Positions 25,893-34,645 of a stretch of DNA of 64,000 nucleotides are shown here, one piece after another. Below the pieces are notes generated by a model that ran no database searches, was not told the DNA's origin, and saw only the letters and a program-made list of their open reading frames with translations. Made by a program: the position numbers and the translations under genes. This DNA comes from an uncultured Erythrobacter sp. (GTDB lineage Bacteria > Pseudomonadota > Alphaproteobacteria > Sphingomonadales > Sphingomonadaceae), in contig NZ_CANMZM010000001.1 of assembly GCF_947502395.1 (NCBI RefSeq), forward strand, positions 310,001 to 374,000, written 5' to 3'. Position 1 is the stretch's first letter. Each line of letters begins with the position of its first letter.

Positions 25893-28175
25893 ATGCGCAA
25901 TCTGGCAACTGGACTGGGGGCCTTGTTGGCATCAACCGCACTTGGCACTGCGGCAATCGCTCAGGACGATAGCCCATTTAAGGCCGACATCACCCGAACC
26001 ACTCACAACATCGCCCATATCGAGGCGGATACCTGGGAAGGTGTCGGGTACGGCGTTGCTTATGCCTATGCGGAGGACAATATCTGCATGCTCGCTGAGG
26101 AATTCACCACTGTGCGGGGGGAGCGCTCGATGCATTGGGGGCCGGAGACACCAACGCCGCTCGGTCTTCGTGGGGCGGATAATCTCACCTCTGACATTTT
26201 CTACCGCAGCCAGATCGATATATCCGGTCTGCGTAAAGGGTTGGCCAAGTCCAGCGCGACCAATCAGGCTCTGATTGCAGGTTATGTGGCGGGGTATAAC
26301 CGTTTCCTCTTCGACAATCCGGTGGCAAGCTTGCCTAAGGAATGCAAAGATGCGGAATGGGTGCGCCCAATCACCACCGATGACATGCTGCGTCTCAATG
26401 AAAAGACGATGCTTTTGGCAAGCTCGCTCGCATTTGCGGGCGCGATTGCGAAGGCGGCTCCTCCGGGCGAAAGCGTGGCAATCGCTGATCCGCAATCGAT
26501 AGCATTCCCCGGACCGCCTGACCCCAATTATGGCAGCAATGGCTGGGCCTTTGGCTCGGAAGCGACGGTGGATGGGAAAGGCCTTCTGATCGGCAATCCA
26601 CACTTCCCGTGGGAAGGGCCGGCACGTTTTTGGCAGATGCACGTAAAGGGGCCAAATGGCTATGACGTCATGGGCGTTGGCATTGCCGGCACGCCCCTTC
26701 CGACGCTCGGCTTTAACAAGGATGTCGCCTGGACCCACACGGTGACGGCTGCGCGCCACTTTACCGTCTACATGCTTCAACTCGCGGACGGTGACGCGAC
26801 TAGCTACATGGTTGATGGCGAAGCAGTGCCGATGGAAGAAACCCTTGTCAGCGTGCCGATGCCGGATGGGAAGGAGCCTTATGAAACGGTCCTTTATTCG
26901 ACCCAGTTCGGTCCTGTTGTCTCGCTCCCGAGTGCGGGTGCACAATGGACTCGGCAAATGGCCTTCACACTGCGCGATGCCAATACCGGTAATCAGCGCG
27001 GGATGGATGCTTGGCTTGGTATTGGATTTTCGAGTACTGTGGGCGAAGTGGAAAGCGCAATTAGCGAAACGCTCGGCATCCCGTGGGTGAACACAATTGC
27101 AGCCGACCGAGAGGGCCGCGCTCTGCATGCTGACATCACCGCCGTGCCCAATGTGGGCAAAGAGTTCGCCACCGCCTGCGCAACGCCGTTTTCCGCGATG
27201 GTCGCAAGCCAGATCATTCTTCTTGATGGGAGCCGTTCTGAATGCGATTGGATGACGCAGCCAACAACCGCATCTCAGCCCGGTCTGATGCCCGGAACTG
27301 ATCAAGCTTCACGCATTCGCCGCGACTATGTCACCAATTCTAACGACAGCTATTGGCTCAGCCATGCGGGCGAGCCTTACCGCGAACTGTCGCCGATCCT
27401 TGGCGAACACAAGACTCGGCTGTCTCTACGCACACGATCAAACTTTACCGAGACTGAAGCAATGCTGACTGAGGCTCAGATGGACCACGCCCGCGCTCAA
27501 GAGCTTGTCTTCGGCAACAAAGTTCTTGTCGCTGATATGATTATGGATGAAGTTCTGGGTCTTTGCGCGGGCAACAATGCGCTCGCTGAACCATGCGGTG
27601 TTCTTGCCGACTGGGATCGGCGAGTGAACAATGAGAGCAAGGGCGCGCACCTTTTTCTGACGTTCTGGGACAAGGTGCCGAGGGACTCGGGCTTCTGGCT
27701 TACAGACTTTGATCCGGAAGATCCGATTGCAACGCCAAACAATTTGAATGTTGAGGGTGAGCGAGGCGAGAAGCTTCTGAATGCACTGCGCGAGGCAGCT
27801 GAGGAAATCACCTCTGAGAGCATCCCGCTCGATGCACCTTGGGGTGCTGTCCAAACACGAACAGATGGTGACGAAAAAATCGCCATCCATGGCGGTCCTG
27901 GCGGACCCGGCATTCTCAATATGCAGATCGGAAGGAAAGTGGAGGGCGGCCTTACCCCACGCCATGGGTCAAGCTATATCCAGATCGTTGGTTTTGACGA
28001 CGATGGACCGGTTGCTGATGCGATCCTGAGCTATTCACAAAGCACGGATCCTGTTTCTCCTTTCTACGCTGATCAGACCCGGCTGTATTCGGAGAAGAAA
28101 TGGCACCGCCTGCCGTTCAGCGATGAGGAAATCGAAGCGGCCCGGATCGGGGAGACTGTGATGATCAGCGAGTAG
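25893..28175 (+). CDS. Secreted penicillin acylase-family amidase (possible AHL acylase)
   Basis: Ntn-hydrolase of the penicillin amidase superfamily, 760 residues, made as a pre-pro-protein. A Sec signal ends near residue 24 (AAIAQ). The alpha chain follows, then the autocatalytic cleavage site NYGSNGWA, where Ser215 becomes the N-terminal nucleophile of the beta chain; NPHFPW and LPTLGFNKDVAWTHT are family motifs. It resembles the group that includes AHL-cleaving and aculeacin acylases, but substrate cannot be decided. The ATG at 25893 is preferred to GTG 25887 because of the GGGAGAG ribosome site. Confidence 0.88.
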   Translation: MRNLATGLGALLASTALGTAAIAQDDSPFKADITRTTHNIAHIEADTWEGVGYGVAYAYAEDNICMLAEEFTTVRGERSMHWGPETPTPLGLRGADNLTSDIFYRSQIDISGLRKGLAKSSATNQALIAGYVAGYNRFLFDNPVASLPKECKDAEWVRPITTDDMLRLNEKTMLLASSLAFAGAIAKAAPPGESVAIADPQSIAFPGPPDPNYGSNGWAFGSEATVDGKGLLIGNPHFPWEGPARFWQMHVKGPNGYDVMGVGIAGTPLPTLGFNKDVAWTHTVTAARHFTVYMLQLADGDATSYMVDGEAVPMEETLVSVPMPDGKEPYETVLYSTQFGPVVSLPSAGAQWTRQMAFTLRDANTGNQRGMDAWLGIGFSSTVGEVESAISETLGIPWVNTIAADREGRALHADITAVPNVGKEFATACATPFSAMVASQIILLDGSRSECDWMTQPTTASQPGLMPGTDQASRIRRDYVTNSNDSYWLSHAGEPYRELSPILGEHKTRLSLRTRSNFTETEAMLTEAQMDHARAQELVFGNKVLVADMIMDEVLGLCAGNNALAEPCGVLADWDRRVNNESKGAHLFLTFWDKVPRDSGFWLTDFDPEDPIATPNNLNVEGERGEKLLNALREAAEEITSESIPLDAPWGAVQTRTDGDEKIAIHGGPGGPGILNMQIGRKVEGGLTPRHGSSYIQIVGFDDDGPVADAILSYSQSTDPVSPFYADQTRLYSEKKWHRLPFSDEEIEAARIGETVMISE

Positions 28176-28187
28176 AAGCCAACTGAC

Positions 28188-28613
28188 TTAAGCCAGCGGC
28201 TTCATCATAAAGTAGTGCGGGTAGTAGGGCTCTGGTCCGTCAATCTGGCCGAATACCTCAAAGCCATGTGCTTCGTAAAAGGCACGCGCTTGAAAGGCAT
28301 ATGTGTCGAGGCGCATGTGATGGCATTTGCGTGCGCGCGCTTCCGTTTCCGCTTTCTTGAGTAAGGTTTTGCCCCAACCTTGGCCACGCAGATGTTCGGA
28401 AAGGGTGAGGATATCAATGTGAAATCCGCCCCAGCGCGATTGGGCGATAAGGCCGCCGACGAGCACATTCGCTTTGTCCTTAAGAAGAAGGGCAAAATCA
28501 TGATTGTCGAGGATGGGAACACTGGATCTAGTGAATGTCCTGAGGATCTCCAGGGTTCTAGCGTATTCCCCATCGCTCGGCTTCTCGGTTTTGTGGATGG
28601 TGATTGCAGTCAA
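28188..28613 (-). CDS. GNAT family N-acetyltransferase
   Basis: A 141-residue acetyl-CoA-dependent acetyltransferase. The acetyl-CoA motif is HLRGQGWGKTLLKKAE, preceded by the strand GFHIDILTLSE and followed by MRLDTYAFQARAFYEAHGF, the standard GNAT B motif. The substrate is unknown. A TTG start at 28613 is inferred, with GGAGG upstream; the longer frame up to 28748 runs into the neighbouring gene and has no similarity. It lies 29 nt downstream of the hydroxylase gene, probably in its transcript, and converges on the acylase. Confidence 0.82.
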   Translation of the reverse strand: MTAITIHKTEKPSDGEYARTLEILRTFTRSSVPILDNHDFALLLKDKANVLVGGLIAQSRWGGFHIDILTLSEHLRGQGWGKTLLKKAETEARARKCHHMRLDTYAFQARAFYEAHGFEVFGQIDGPEPYYPHYFMMKPLA

Positions 28614-28642
28614 TTCCGCTGCCCTCCGAAGTGGAATTGCTG

Positions 28643-29428
28643 TTAAGCAGGCTCGTTGGCTTCGGCGGTCGCGAAAGCCTCTTCCCATTTGTCGAAATTC
28701 TTGCGTGCGTCCTGGACGAAGGGTGATTTGCGGATGGCCCATAGCCATGTGTCGTGCACAAGCTTGCCCAAAAGCCGCATGGGGCGTTTCACCTGGACCA
28801 GAAGGACGACGCGCATTTCGTCAGTCTCATTGGCAACCTCATGTTCAAAGCAATCGTCAAAGACCAGCCATTTCCCGTTGTTCCAATGGGTTTTTTGATC
28901 TTCAACTTCGATCCAACATTTAGGTGCATCCTTTGGAATCTTTACTCCTAGATGGCAGGTAATGAGCCCGCGCGTGACGCCGCGATGGCGAGGGATCGTT
29001 GCGCCCGGATCAAGGATGGAAAAGAAAGCAGAATTGAGGTCAGGTACTTTCTCCATCAACGCTGCAGTCTTGGGAGCCCGCGCGCAATTTTCCGGCACTT
29101 TGTAGCCATAACCAAACAGGAAGAACGAACGCCATTTGCCATCGCGCCCGGTGTTGCGATGGTCTGGTGAGAGTTCGCGCAGGGGAGGGATAGCCTCGCG
29201 GTGTCTTATGACCGTATCTGCCTCAGCGGCGATGTCTTCCCAATGTTCGGCAATCGCCTTGGTCCAAGAGAAATGCTCTTCGCTTAGCAATGGCTCAACC
29301 GGGATGATTGAGCTAGCCGTGCTGATCCGGTCGATCCGACGGCGCAGTCTTGAGCCTACCCTGATGATCCATGGACGTGGTTCCTGCCCTTGGTTGTGTT
29401 CATGTTGAGCCATCTGAGAGCCCCCCAT
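28643..29428 (-). CDS. Aspartyl/asparaginyl beta-hydroxylase-family dioxygenase
   Basis: Fe(II)/2-oxoglutarate-dependent oxygenase of the BLH/ABH family, 261 residues, cytoplasmic or membrane-associated. The iron site is visible as the first His in IPRHRGVT and the second His in CFEHEV; the RGLITCHLGVKIP strand is the family signature. Relatives include LpxO lipid A hydroxylase, so modification of a lipid or peptide is possible. The start is either ATG 29428 (AGGAT upstream) or ATG 29413; the family conserves only the part after both. It follows cysK by 7 nt in the same operon. Confidence 0.88.
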   Translation of the reverse strand: MGGSQMAQHEHNQGQEPRPWIIRVGSRLRRRIDRISTASSIIPVEPLLSEEHFSWTKAIAEHWEDIAAEADTVIRHREAIPPLRELSPDHRNTGRDGKWRSFFLFGYGYKVPENCARAPKTAALMEKVPDLNSAFFSILDPGATIPRHRGVTRGLITCHLGVKIPKDAPKCWIEVEDQKTHWNNGKWLVFDDCFEHEVANETDEMRVVLLVQVKRPMRLLGKLVHDTWLWAIRKSPFVQDARKNFDKWEEAFATAEANEPA

Positions 29429-29435
29429 TCGGATC

Positions 29436-30356
29436 CTATTCGACTGGTAAGAACTCGGGTACCGAGAGATAGCGCTCACCGGTATCGTAGTTGAAGCCGA
29501 GCACGCGGGTGCCTGCGTCAAGCTCAGGCAATTTCTGCGCAATCGCAGCCAGAGTGGCACCCGAAGAAATGCCGATCAACATGCCTTCCTTTCGTGCCGC
29601 TCTGCGGGCCATTTCCTTCGCATCTTCAGCGTCGACCTTAATCGCACCATCAATTGCATCGGTATGAAGGTTACCCGGGATGAAGCCCGCACCGATGCCC
29701 TGAATTGGGTGAGGGCCAGGCTCACCGCCATTGATCACTGGAGAAAGAACGGGCTCCACTCCGTAAGCTTTGAAGTTCTGCCAATGCCTTTTAAGCTCTT
29801 CGGCACATCCCGTCAGGTGCCCTCCGGTGCCAACGCCGGTGATCATCACGTCAACCGGAGTATCAATGAAGTCAGCTAGGATTTCCTGAGCAGTGGTGTG
29901 GGCGTGAATCGCGGGGTTCGCGCTATTGTCGAACTGGCTCGGCATCCAAGCCCCTTCGGTGGTGTCGACGATCTCGGTCGCGCGGGCAATGGCGCCCTTC
30001 ATTCCTTTTTCTTTCGGGGTCAGATCAAAGGTCGCGCCATAGGCGAGCATCAGTCGGCGACGCTCAATTGACATGCTTTCGGGCATGACGAGGACGAGCT
30101 CATAACCTTTGACCGCCGCCACCATGGCAAGGCCGATCCCGGTGTTGCCGCTGGTCGGTTCGACGATGGTTCCACCAGCTTTGAGCAGTCCCTTGTCTTC
30201 GGCATCCTCCACCATAGCGAGCGCGATGCGGTCCTTGATTGATCCGCCCGGATTGCTGCGCTCAGATTTCAGCCAGACCTCATGATCTGGGAACAGCTTG
30301 GACAGGCGGATGTGCGGAGTACCGCCGATTGTCTCGAGAATGTTTGCAGCTTTCAT
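29436..30356 (-). CDS. cysK: Cysteine synthase A
   Basis: PLP enzyme making cysteine from O-acetylserine and sulfide, 306 residues, cytoplasmic. The cofactor lysine is Lys41 in [19 protein letters not shown] binds the substrate carboxylate, and GTGGHLTG binds the PLP phosphate. C-terminal residues typical for complex formation with serine acetyltransferase cannot be judged. The ATG overlaps the stop of the upstream MFS gene by 4 nt, so it is expressed in one operon: MFS - cysK - hydroxylase - GNAT. Confidence 0.95.
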   Translation of the reverse strand: MKAANILETIGGTPHIRLSKLFPDHEVWLKSERSNPGGSIKDRIALAMVEDAEDKGLLKAGGTIVEPTSGNTGIGLAMVAAVKGYELVLVMPESMSIERRRLMLAYGATFDLTPKEKGMKGAIARATEIVDTTEGAWMPSQFDNSANPAIHAHTTAQEILADFIDTPVDVMITGVGTGGHLTGCAEELKRHWQNFKAYGVEPVLSPVINGGEPGPHPIQGIGAGFIPGNLHTDAIDGAIKVDAEDAKEMARRAARKEGMLIGISSGATLAAIAQKLPELDAGTRVLGFNYDTGERYLSVPEFLPVE

Positions 30357-31651
30357 GTCAGGTCCTCCTGAGAATCTCTTTTCACGCCACCTTCTAGCAG
30401 ATCATCTGGCGGATCGAAGGTTTTCGTTGTGCGTAGGACAGGGAAAATTCGGCTCCAAGCAGCAACAGTCACGATTGCGCCCACTCCGCCGACAACTAGT
30501 GCTGCGACAGGGCCCATGGCATAGGCCAGAGCGCCAGAGAACGCATCGCCGCCTTCATTGGATGCGCTAATTGTGAGCATGCTAACGGAAGACACGCGTC
30601 CGCGCTTATCGTCGGGTGTATGCAATTGGATCAGCGATTGGCGCACGTAGACACTGAACATGTCAGCGGCACCGATAATGAACAACATCGCAAGGCTGAG
30701 CGGTAGGCTGATCGAGAGGCCGAAGACAATTGTAGCGACACCAAAAACACCAACCGCCCAAAGCATTTTTGGGCCAACATTGGTTTTTAGAGGCCTGACC
30801 GAGAAGAATAGGCCAGTCACGATAGCGCCCGCTGGCGTGGCTGATGCAAGCATTGCGAGACCGATCTCGTCGGTTTGCAGAATGTCGCGTGCAAAGACCG
30901 GAATGAGCGCATTAGCTCCAGCGAGAAACACCGCAAACAGGTCCAGCGTTATCGCACCCAAGACCATCTTGTTCCGCCCAACATAAGCAAGGCCATCGAC
31001 GATTGCGCCGATAGGGCGCTGGTCCTTGCGCATGGCAGGCTGGGGAACTTTCCCGACTAGGCCCAGCGAGATGAATGCAACCGTGAAAAGCACGCTTGCT
31101 CCAAGGTAGGGGAGGGTGGGCTCAATAGCATAGAGCACCGCCCCGATTGCTGGCCCGACTAGCCTGCCGACCTGCCAAGAGATTGACGAAAGTGCAATTG
31201 CCGTGGGCAGCAATTCCTTTGGCACAAGGTTAGGCGAGAGTGCGGAAAAGGCAGGCCCGGCAAATCCGCGGGCGATGCCGAGTGCTATCGATACTGCGAA
31301 GAGGATGGGGAGCGAAATCTCACCGACCCATGTGCCCCATAGCAGCGCGCCGGCGCATAGGAACTGCAACAATACTGTCAGGAGGCCTAGCAACCGCCTG
31401 TCGAAGCGGTCAGCGGCAAGGCCTGAGAACGGAGTCAGAATGAAAAGCGGCAGAAATTGCAAGAGGCCAATTATCGCCAGTTGGCCAGCGCCCTCGGCTA
31501 CATTCATCCCGGCATCGCGCGCCAGATTGTAGGCCTGCCACTGGATAACCAGAAGCATAGCGTCTTGCGCAAGGGTCATGCTCAGACGCGCGGCCCAATA
31601 GGCGCGGAAATTGTGGATCTGGAACGGGTGAGTGGCGGCTTGGGATATCAC
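30353..31651 (-). CDS. MFS transporter, EntS-like
   Basis: A 432-residue major facilitator with about 12 membrane helices, of the group that includes the enterobactin exporter EntS. The signature loop [10 protein letters not shown] between helices 2 and 3 is present, as is the long cytoplasmic loop around residues 205-225. Helix-rich ends and a charged C-terminal tail ([10 protein letters not shown]) fit. The substrate is unknown. It leads an operon with cysK, so sulfur compound or metabolite export is possible but not supported by direct evidence. Confidence 0.85.
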   Translation of the reverse strand: MISQAATHPFQIHNFRAYWAARLSMTLAQDAMLLVIQWQAYNLARDAGMNVAEGAGQLAIIGLLQFLPLFILTPFSGLAADRFDRRLLGLLTVLLQFLCAGALLWGTWVGEISLPILFAVSIALGIARGFAGPAFSALSPNLVPKELLPTAIALSSISWQVGRLVGPAIGAVLYAIEPTLPYLGASVLFTVAFISLGLVGKVPQPAMRKDQRPIGAIVDGLAYVGRNKMVLGAITLDLFAVFLAGANALIPVFARDILQTDEIGLAMLASATPAGAIVTGLFFSVRPLKTNVGPKMLWAVGVFGVATIVFGLSISLPLSLAMLFIIGAADMFSVYVRQSLIQLHTPDDKRGRVSSVSMLTISASNEGGDAFSGALAYAMGPVAALVVGGVGAIVTVAAWSRIFPVLRTTKTFDPPDDLLEGGVKRDSQEDLT

Positions 31652-31720
31652 GCAAGCGCCATGACAGGCGCGAAGCGTCCTGCCAAGCGAGTGGTGTCAG
31701 TTGTCGTGAGAATCTGGGTT

Positions 31721-32059
31721 TTAGCGATCGCGCCGAAGGCGTGGATTGGGCTGAAGCGTATCTATCATCGTGACAAAATCATCGAGACGGATAATCCGCT
31801 CAAACTGGAAACCAGCCCGGTTTTCACGAGTCCAGATGACATAAGCTTCGATTCGACCGACTACGGGCAAGCGAATGATGACGCGTTCACCGCGTCCCAG
31901 GCTTTCTGCATCATCGACCATAAATCCATGCGCTGAGATATTGCAGACGTGCAGATTGATATCGCCTTTCGAGTGATGCTCGACGATCACGGGGAAATCC
32001 ACTGGGTGGCGCGCAGCGCGCCGCATATCGGTTACACTCAGATTTGCTCCGGCTGCCAC
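31721..32059 (-). CDS. PilZ-domain protein (c-di-GMP effector candidate)
   Basis: A 112-residue single-domain protein. RRAARHP near residue 13 supplies the RxxxR of the PilZ c-di-GMP site, and NISAHGFMV supplies the (D/N)xSxxG motif. Both are intact, so ligand binding is predicted. The GTG start is supported by AAGGAGG 9 nt upstream. It stands alone between MFS and tyrS genes; a role in motility, polysaccharide or adhesion cannot be assigned. Confidence 0.85.
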   Translation of the reverse strand: MAAGANLSVTDMRRAARHPVDFPVIVEHHSKGDINLHVCNISAHGFMVDDAESLGRGERVIIRLPVVGRIEAYVIWTRENRAGFQFERIIRLDDFVTMIDTLQPNPRLRRDR

Positions 32060-32217
32060 AGGCCAAGCCCTCCTTCTTCAAAGGTCCGCACCCTCACGGA
32101 CAATTTGTAAAGTGCCGGAGAAAGGCTGATATTTAGTAAAGCGCTTGGGACAGCTACAAAGTTAACCCTATGTCTAAGCCATCCAAACCTTTGGCGCGTG
32201 CGCACTCGGCGATCCGA

Positions 32218-33444
32218 TCACACGGTAATGAGGCCGTGCTTCTTCTTTCCCAAACTGAGCTTCAAGGGCTCGCCTTCACGCGGGTGAACGACGAAGCCAG
32301 CGTCAAGGATGACATCGCCATCCACCTTGACTGCGCCCTCGGCGATCTTGCGTTTGGCCTCCCCGTTTGAGGCTGTGAAGCCTATCCCGGTCAGTACTTG
32401 CAAGAGCCTTTCTCCGCCTGAACCCGCCGCGAACGTCGGTAGGTCCTCGCCTGCGCCACCACCAGCAAAGGTTTCCCTCGCAGTGGCTTCCGCCGCCTTT
32501 GCAGCTTCAAACCCACGCACCAAGGCCGTAACCTCATTCGCGAGCACCGTCTTGGCGTGGTTGATTTCAGCACCCTCAAGAGCCTCGAGCTTTGCGATTT
32601 CTTCCAAGGGCAAATCGGTGAAGAGCTTAAGGAATTTCCCTACGTCCCGGTCATCGGTGTTGCGCCAATATTGCCAGAAATCATAGGCGGGCAGCGCATC
32701 TTCATTGAGCCAGATGGCCCCATCTACAGACTTGCCCATTTTGGCACCGTCCGCGCGGGTGATGAGGGGCGCAGTAACGCCATAAACCTCTCGCGCATCA
32801 ATACGGCGGTTAAGTTCAATCCCGTTGACGATATTGCCCCATTGATCCGAGCCGCCTAGCTGCAATCTGCAATCATAATCGCGCGCCAGTACGAGAAAAT
32901 CGTAGGCCTGCATGATCATGTAGTTGAATTCGAGGAAGCTCAGAGGCTGCTCTCGATCGAGGCGTAGCTTTACCGAATCAAACGTCAGCATTCGGTTGAT
33001 CGTGAAATGCGGGCCCACATCGCGCAGCATCTCCACATAGCCGAGCTTACTTAGCCAATCGTCATTATTGATAAGCAGCGCGCCAGTTGTGCTGTCGCCA
33101 AATTCAAGGATACGCTCAAAGCTACCTTTGATCCCGGCGATGTTTGATGCGAGCCGCTCCTCGGTCATCAACTGGCGGGTTTCATCCTTACCTGATGGAT
33201 CGCCAACCTTGGCTGTGCCACCGCCCATAATGACAATCGGCCGGTGCCCTGCTTGTTGCAGACGGCGCAGCAACATGATCGAAGCAAGGTTGCCGATGTG
33301 GAGCGAAGAGGCGGTTGGGTCAAAGCCAACATAGCCGGTGATGACCTGCTTGCTTGCAAGAGCGTCCAGTGCGCCCGGATCGGTGATTTGGTGCAAGTGG
33401 CCGCGTTCCTCAAGCAGACACAGCAGATCGGATTCGTAAGTCAT
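32218..33444 (-). CDS. tyrS: Tyrosyl-tRNA synthetase
   Basis: Charges tRNA-Tyr; 408 residues from ATG 33444, standard for the TyrRS of proteobacteria. The class I motifs are HIGN at residues 49-52 and KMGKS at 235-239; the S4-like RNA-binding domain forms the C-terminus (ASNGEAKRKIAEGAVKVDG). A frame extending 40 residues upstream is not conserved and was rejected. Its 76-nt divergent spacer is shared with the DOMON-like gene. Confidence 0.97.
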   Translation of the reverse strand: MTYESDLLCLLEERGHLHQITDPGALDALASKQVITGYVGFDPTASSLHIGNLASIMLLRRLQQAGHRPIVIMGGGTAKVGDPSGKDETRQLMTEERLASNIAGIKGSFERILEFGDSTTGALLINNDDWLSKLGYVEMLRDVGPHFTINRMLTFDSVKLRLDREQPLSFLEFNYMIMQAYDFLVLARDYDCRLQLGGSDQWGNIVNGIELNRRIDAREVYGVTAPLITRADGAKMGKSVDGAIWLNEDALPAYDFWQYWRNTDDRDVGKFLKLFTDLPLEEIAKLEALEGAEINHAKTVLANEVTALVRGFEAAKAAEATARETFAGGGAGEDLPTFAAGSGGERLLQVLTGIGFTASNGEAKRKIAEGAVKVDGDVILDAGFVVHPREGEPLKLSLGKKKHGLITV

Positions 33445-33520
33445 GAGGGAGCGCTTAACAGTGTGCATGGACGCGGGGAAGTCACTTGCGCGCCTTGTTT
33501 CACTTGGCGATAGGAACGGC

Positions 33521-34051
33521 ATGAAAGCCCTTATGCTCCACAACGCTTGCGACCTTGGCCCCATTCGCTCCGTAACCGCTGAGGTTCATGCGACAGACGT
33601 AGGTTGTGAGGCACGTTTTCGGCTCGATGGTGGAGTAGACCGCATCAAGGTGCCAGAGGCGGCTCCGTCGATCCGCACCGATGATCTTTGGAAGACAACC
33701 TGCTTCGAGATATTTTGGCAGCCGATTGGCGGGACGTATTACCGTGAATTCAACCTATCGCTCTCGGGACGGTGGGCTGCCTATGACTTCGATGGTTTTC
33801 GCGAAGGTATGCGCGATGCGCCGGTTGATGCGATTTCATTGAGCGTGGCACATGGCTCTTCGGACGGGGCAGGCGAACTTGAGCTTGTCGCTAACATTGC
33901 CAGTGACTTACCAACCCCCGCGCAAGTGGCATTGAACGCAATCGTCGAACACGCAGACGGAAGTTTGCAGTTTTGGGCCTTGGCCTTTCCTCCAGGCAAG
34001 CCGGAGTTTCATTCTGAGGCATGTCGCCAATGGGTGCTCGATCGCGCATAG
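33521..34051 (+). CDS. DOMON-like domain protein
   Basis: A 176-residue protein without a signal peptide, of the DOMON-like family. It has a beta-sandwich pattern; LWKTTCFEIFWQP, YREFNLSLSGRWAAYDF and PHSLE-like WALAFPPGKPEFH segments are recognisable. DOMON domains bind heme or sugars in other proteins, but this short group has no known ligand. The ATG at 33521 has TAGGAA before it; a frame 26 codons longer covers the tyrS start and is unlikely. It is co-directional with the muramidase gene, with tspO on the other strand in between. Confidence 0.8.
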   Translation: MKALMLHNACDLGPIRSVTAEVHATDVGCEARFRLDGGVDRIKVPEAAPSIRTDDLWKTTCFEIFWQPIGGTYYREFNLSLSGRWAAYDFDGFREGMRDAPVDAISLSVAHGSSDGAGELELVANIASDLPTPAQVALNAIVEHADGSLQFWALAFPPGKPEFHSEACRQWVLDRA

Positions 34052-34058
34052 GTCCACA

Positions 34059-34553
34059 TTAATCGACGGCTGTTCGCCCAAACGGACGATTCAGCTGGAC
34101 GATCTTCCAATTGAGTACAAACGCGAAACTGACCCATGCTAGGTATGGCGCGTTGAGCCACGCTGCCACGGTGGAGTATCCAGACAGGAAAAAGCACAAA
34201 GCGGCAACCGACAACCAAAGGAAAACATTCTCAAACAGCGCCCAATCAGGCCGCTTTGATTTGAAAAAGAGCGGTGACCAGGCAAGGTGCAGAACAAAGT
34301 TCACGCCAAAAAGAGCCGCGATGAGGATATGGTCGGGAAAGAATTGGGCTTTTGAGTAGGCTAGATACAAGCTCCATCCCGAAAGGCCGAGGATGACAGT
34401 CCATGCTGGGCCGAACAGCCAATCGGGTGGCTGCCAGCTCGGTTTCTTGAGGTTTCTGTACCACTCGCCGATCTCTGTCAGCGCACCGCCAGCTCCGCCG
34501 AGGATGATCGCCCAGAGAGCTGCGATGATCGCCAAAGTCCAATCGATATCCAT
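34059..34553 (-). CDS. tspO: TspO/MBR family tryptophan-rich sensory protein
   Basis: A 164-residue membrane protein with five helices, rich in Trp. The signature WYRNLKKPSWQPPDWLFGPAW is intact. Bacterial TspO binds porphyrins and tunes tetrapyrrole and stress responses in the outer or cytoplasmic membrane. Start at ATG 34553; the six-residue longer frame overlaps the opposite gene. It converges on the DOMON-like gene with a 7-nt gap and is divergent from the muramidase gene. Confidence 0.93.
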   Translation of the reverse strand: MDIDWTLAIIAALWAIILGGAGGALTEIGEWYRNLKKPSWQPPDWLFGPAWTVILGLSGWSLYLAYSKAQFFPDHILIAALFGVNFVLHLAWSPLFFKSKRPDWALFENVFLWLSVAALCFFLSGYSTVAAWLNAPYLAWVSFAFVLNWKIVQLNRPFGRTAVD

Positions 34554-34645
34554 CAGTGCATGCCTACACACTTACCGGTGGGTTACAAAGCGTGAGCGAT
34601 GCAAACGGGATTGCGTTCCAAGTCGGACTGCTTCAATTCTGCGCA

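Noticed and set aside
25932..27305. 457-codon open frame opposite the acylase
   Set aside because: Composition shadow of a strongly supported plus-strand gene; its residues are rich in R, H and C with no recognisable fold.
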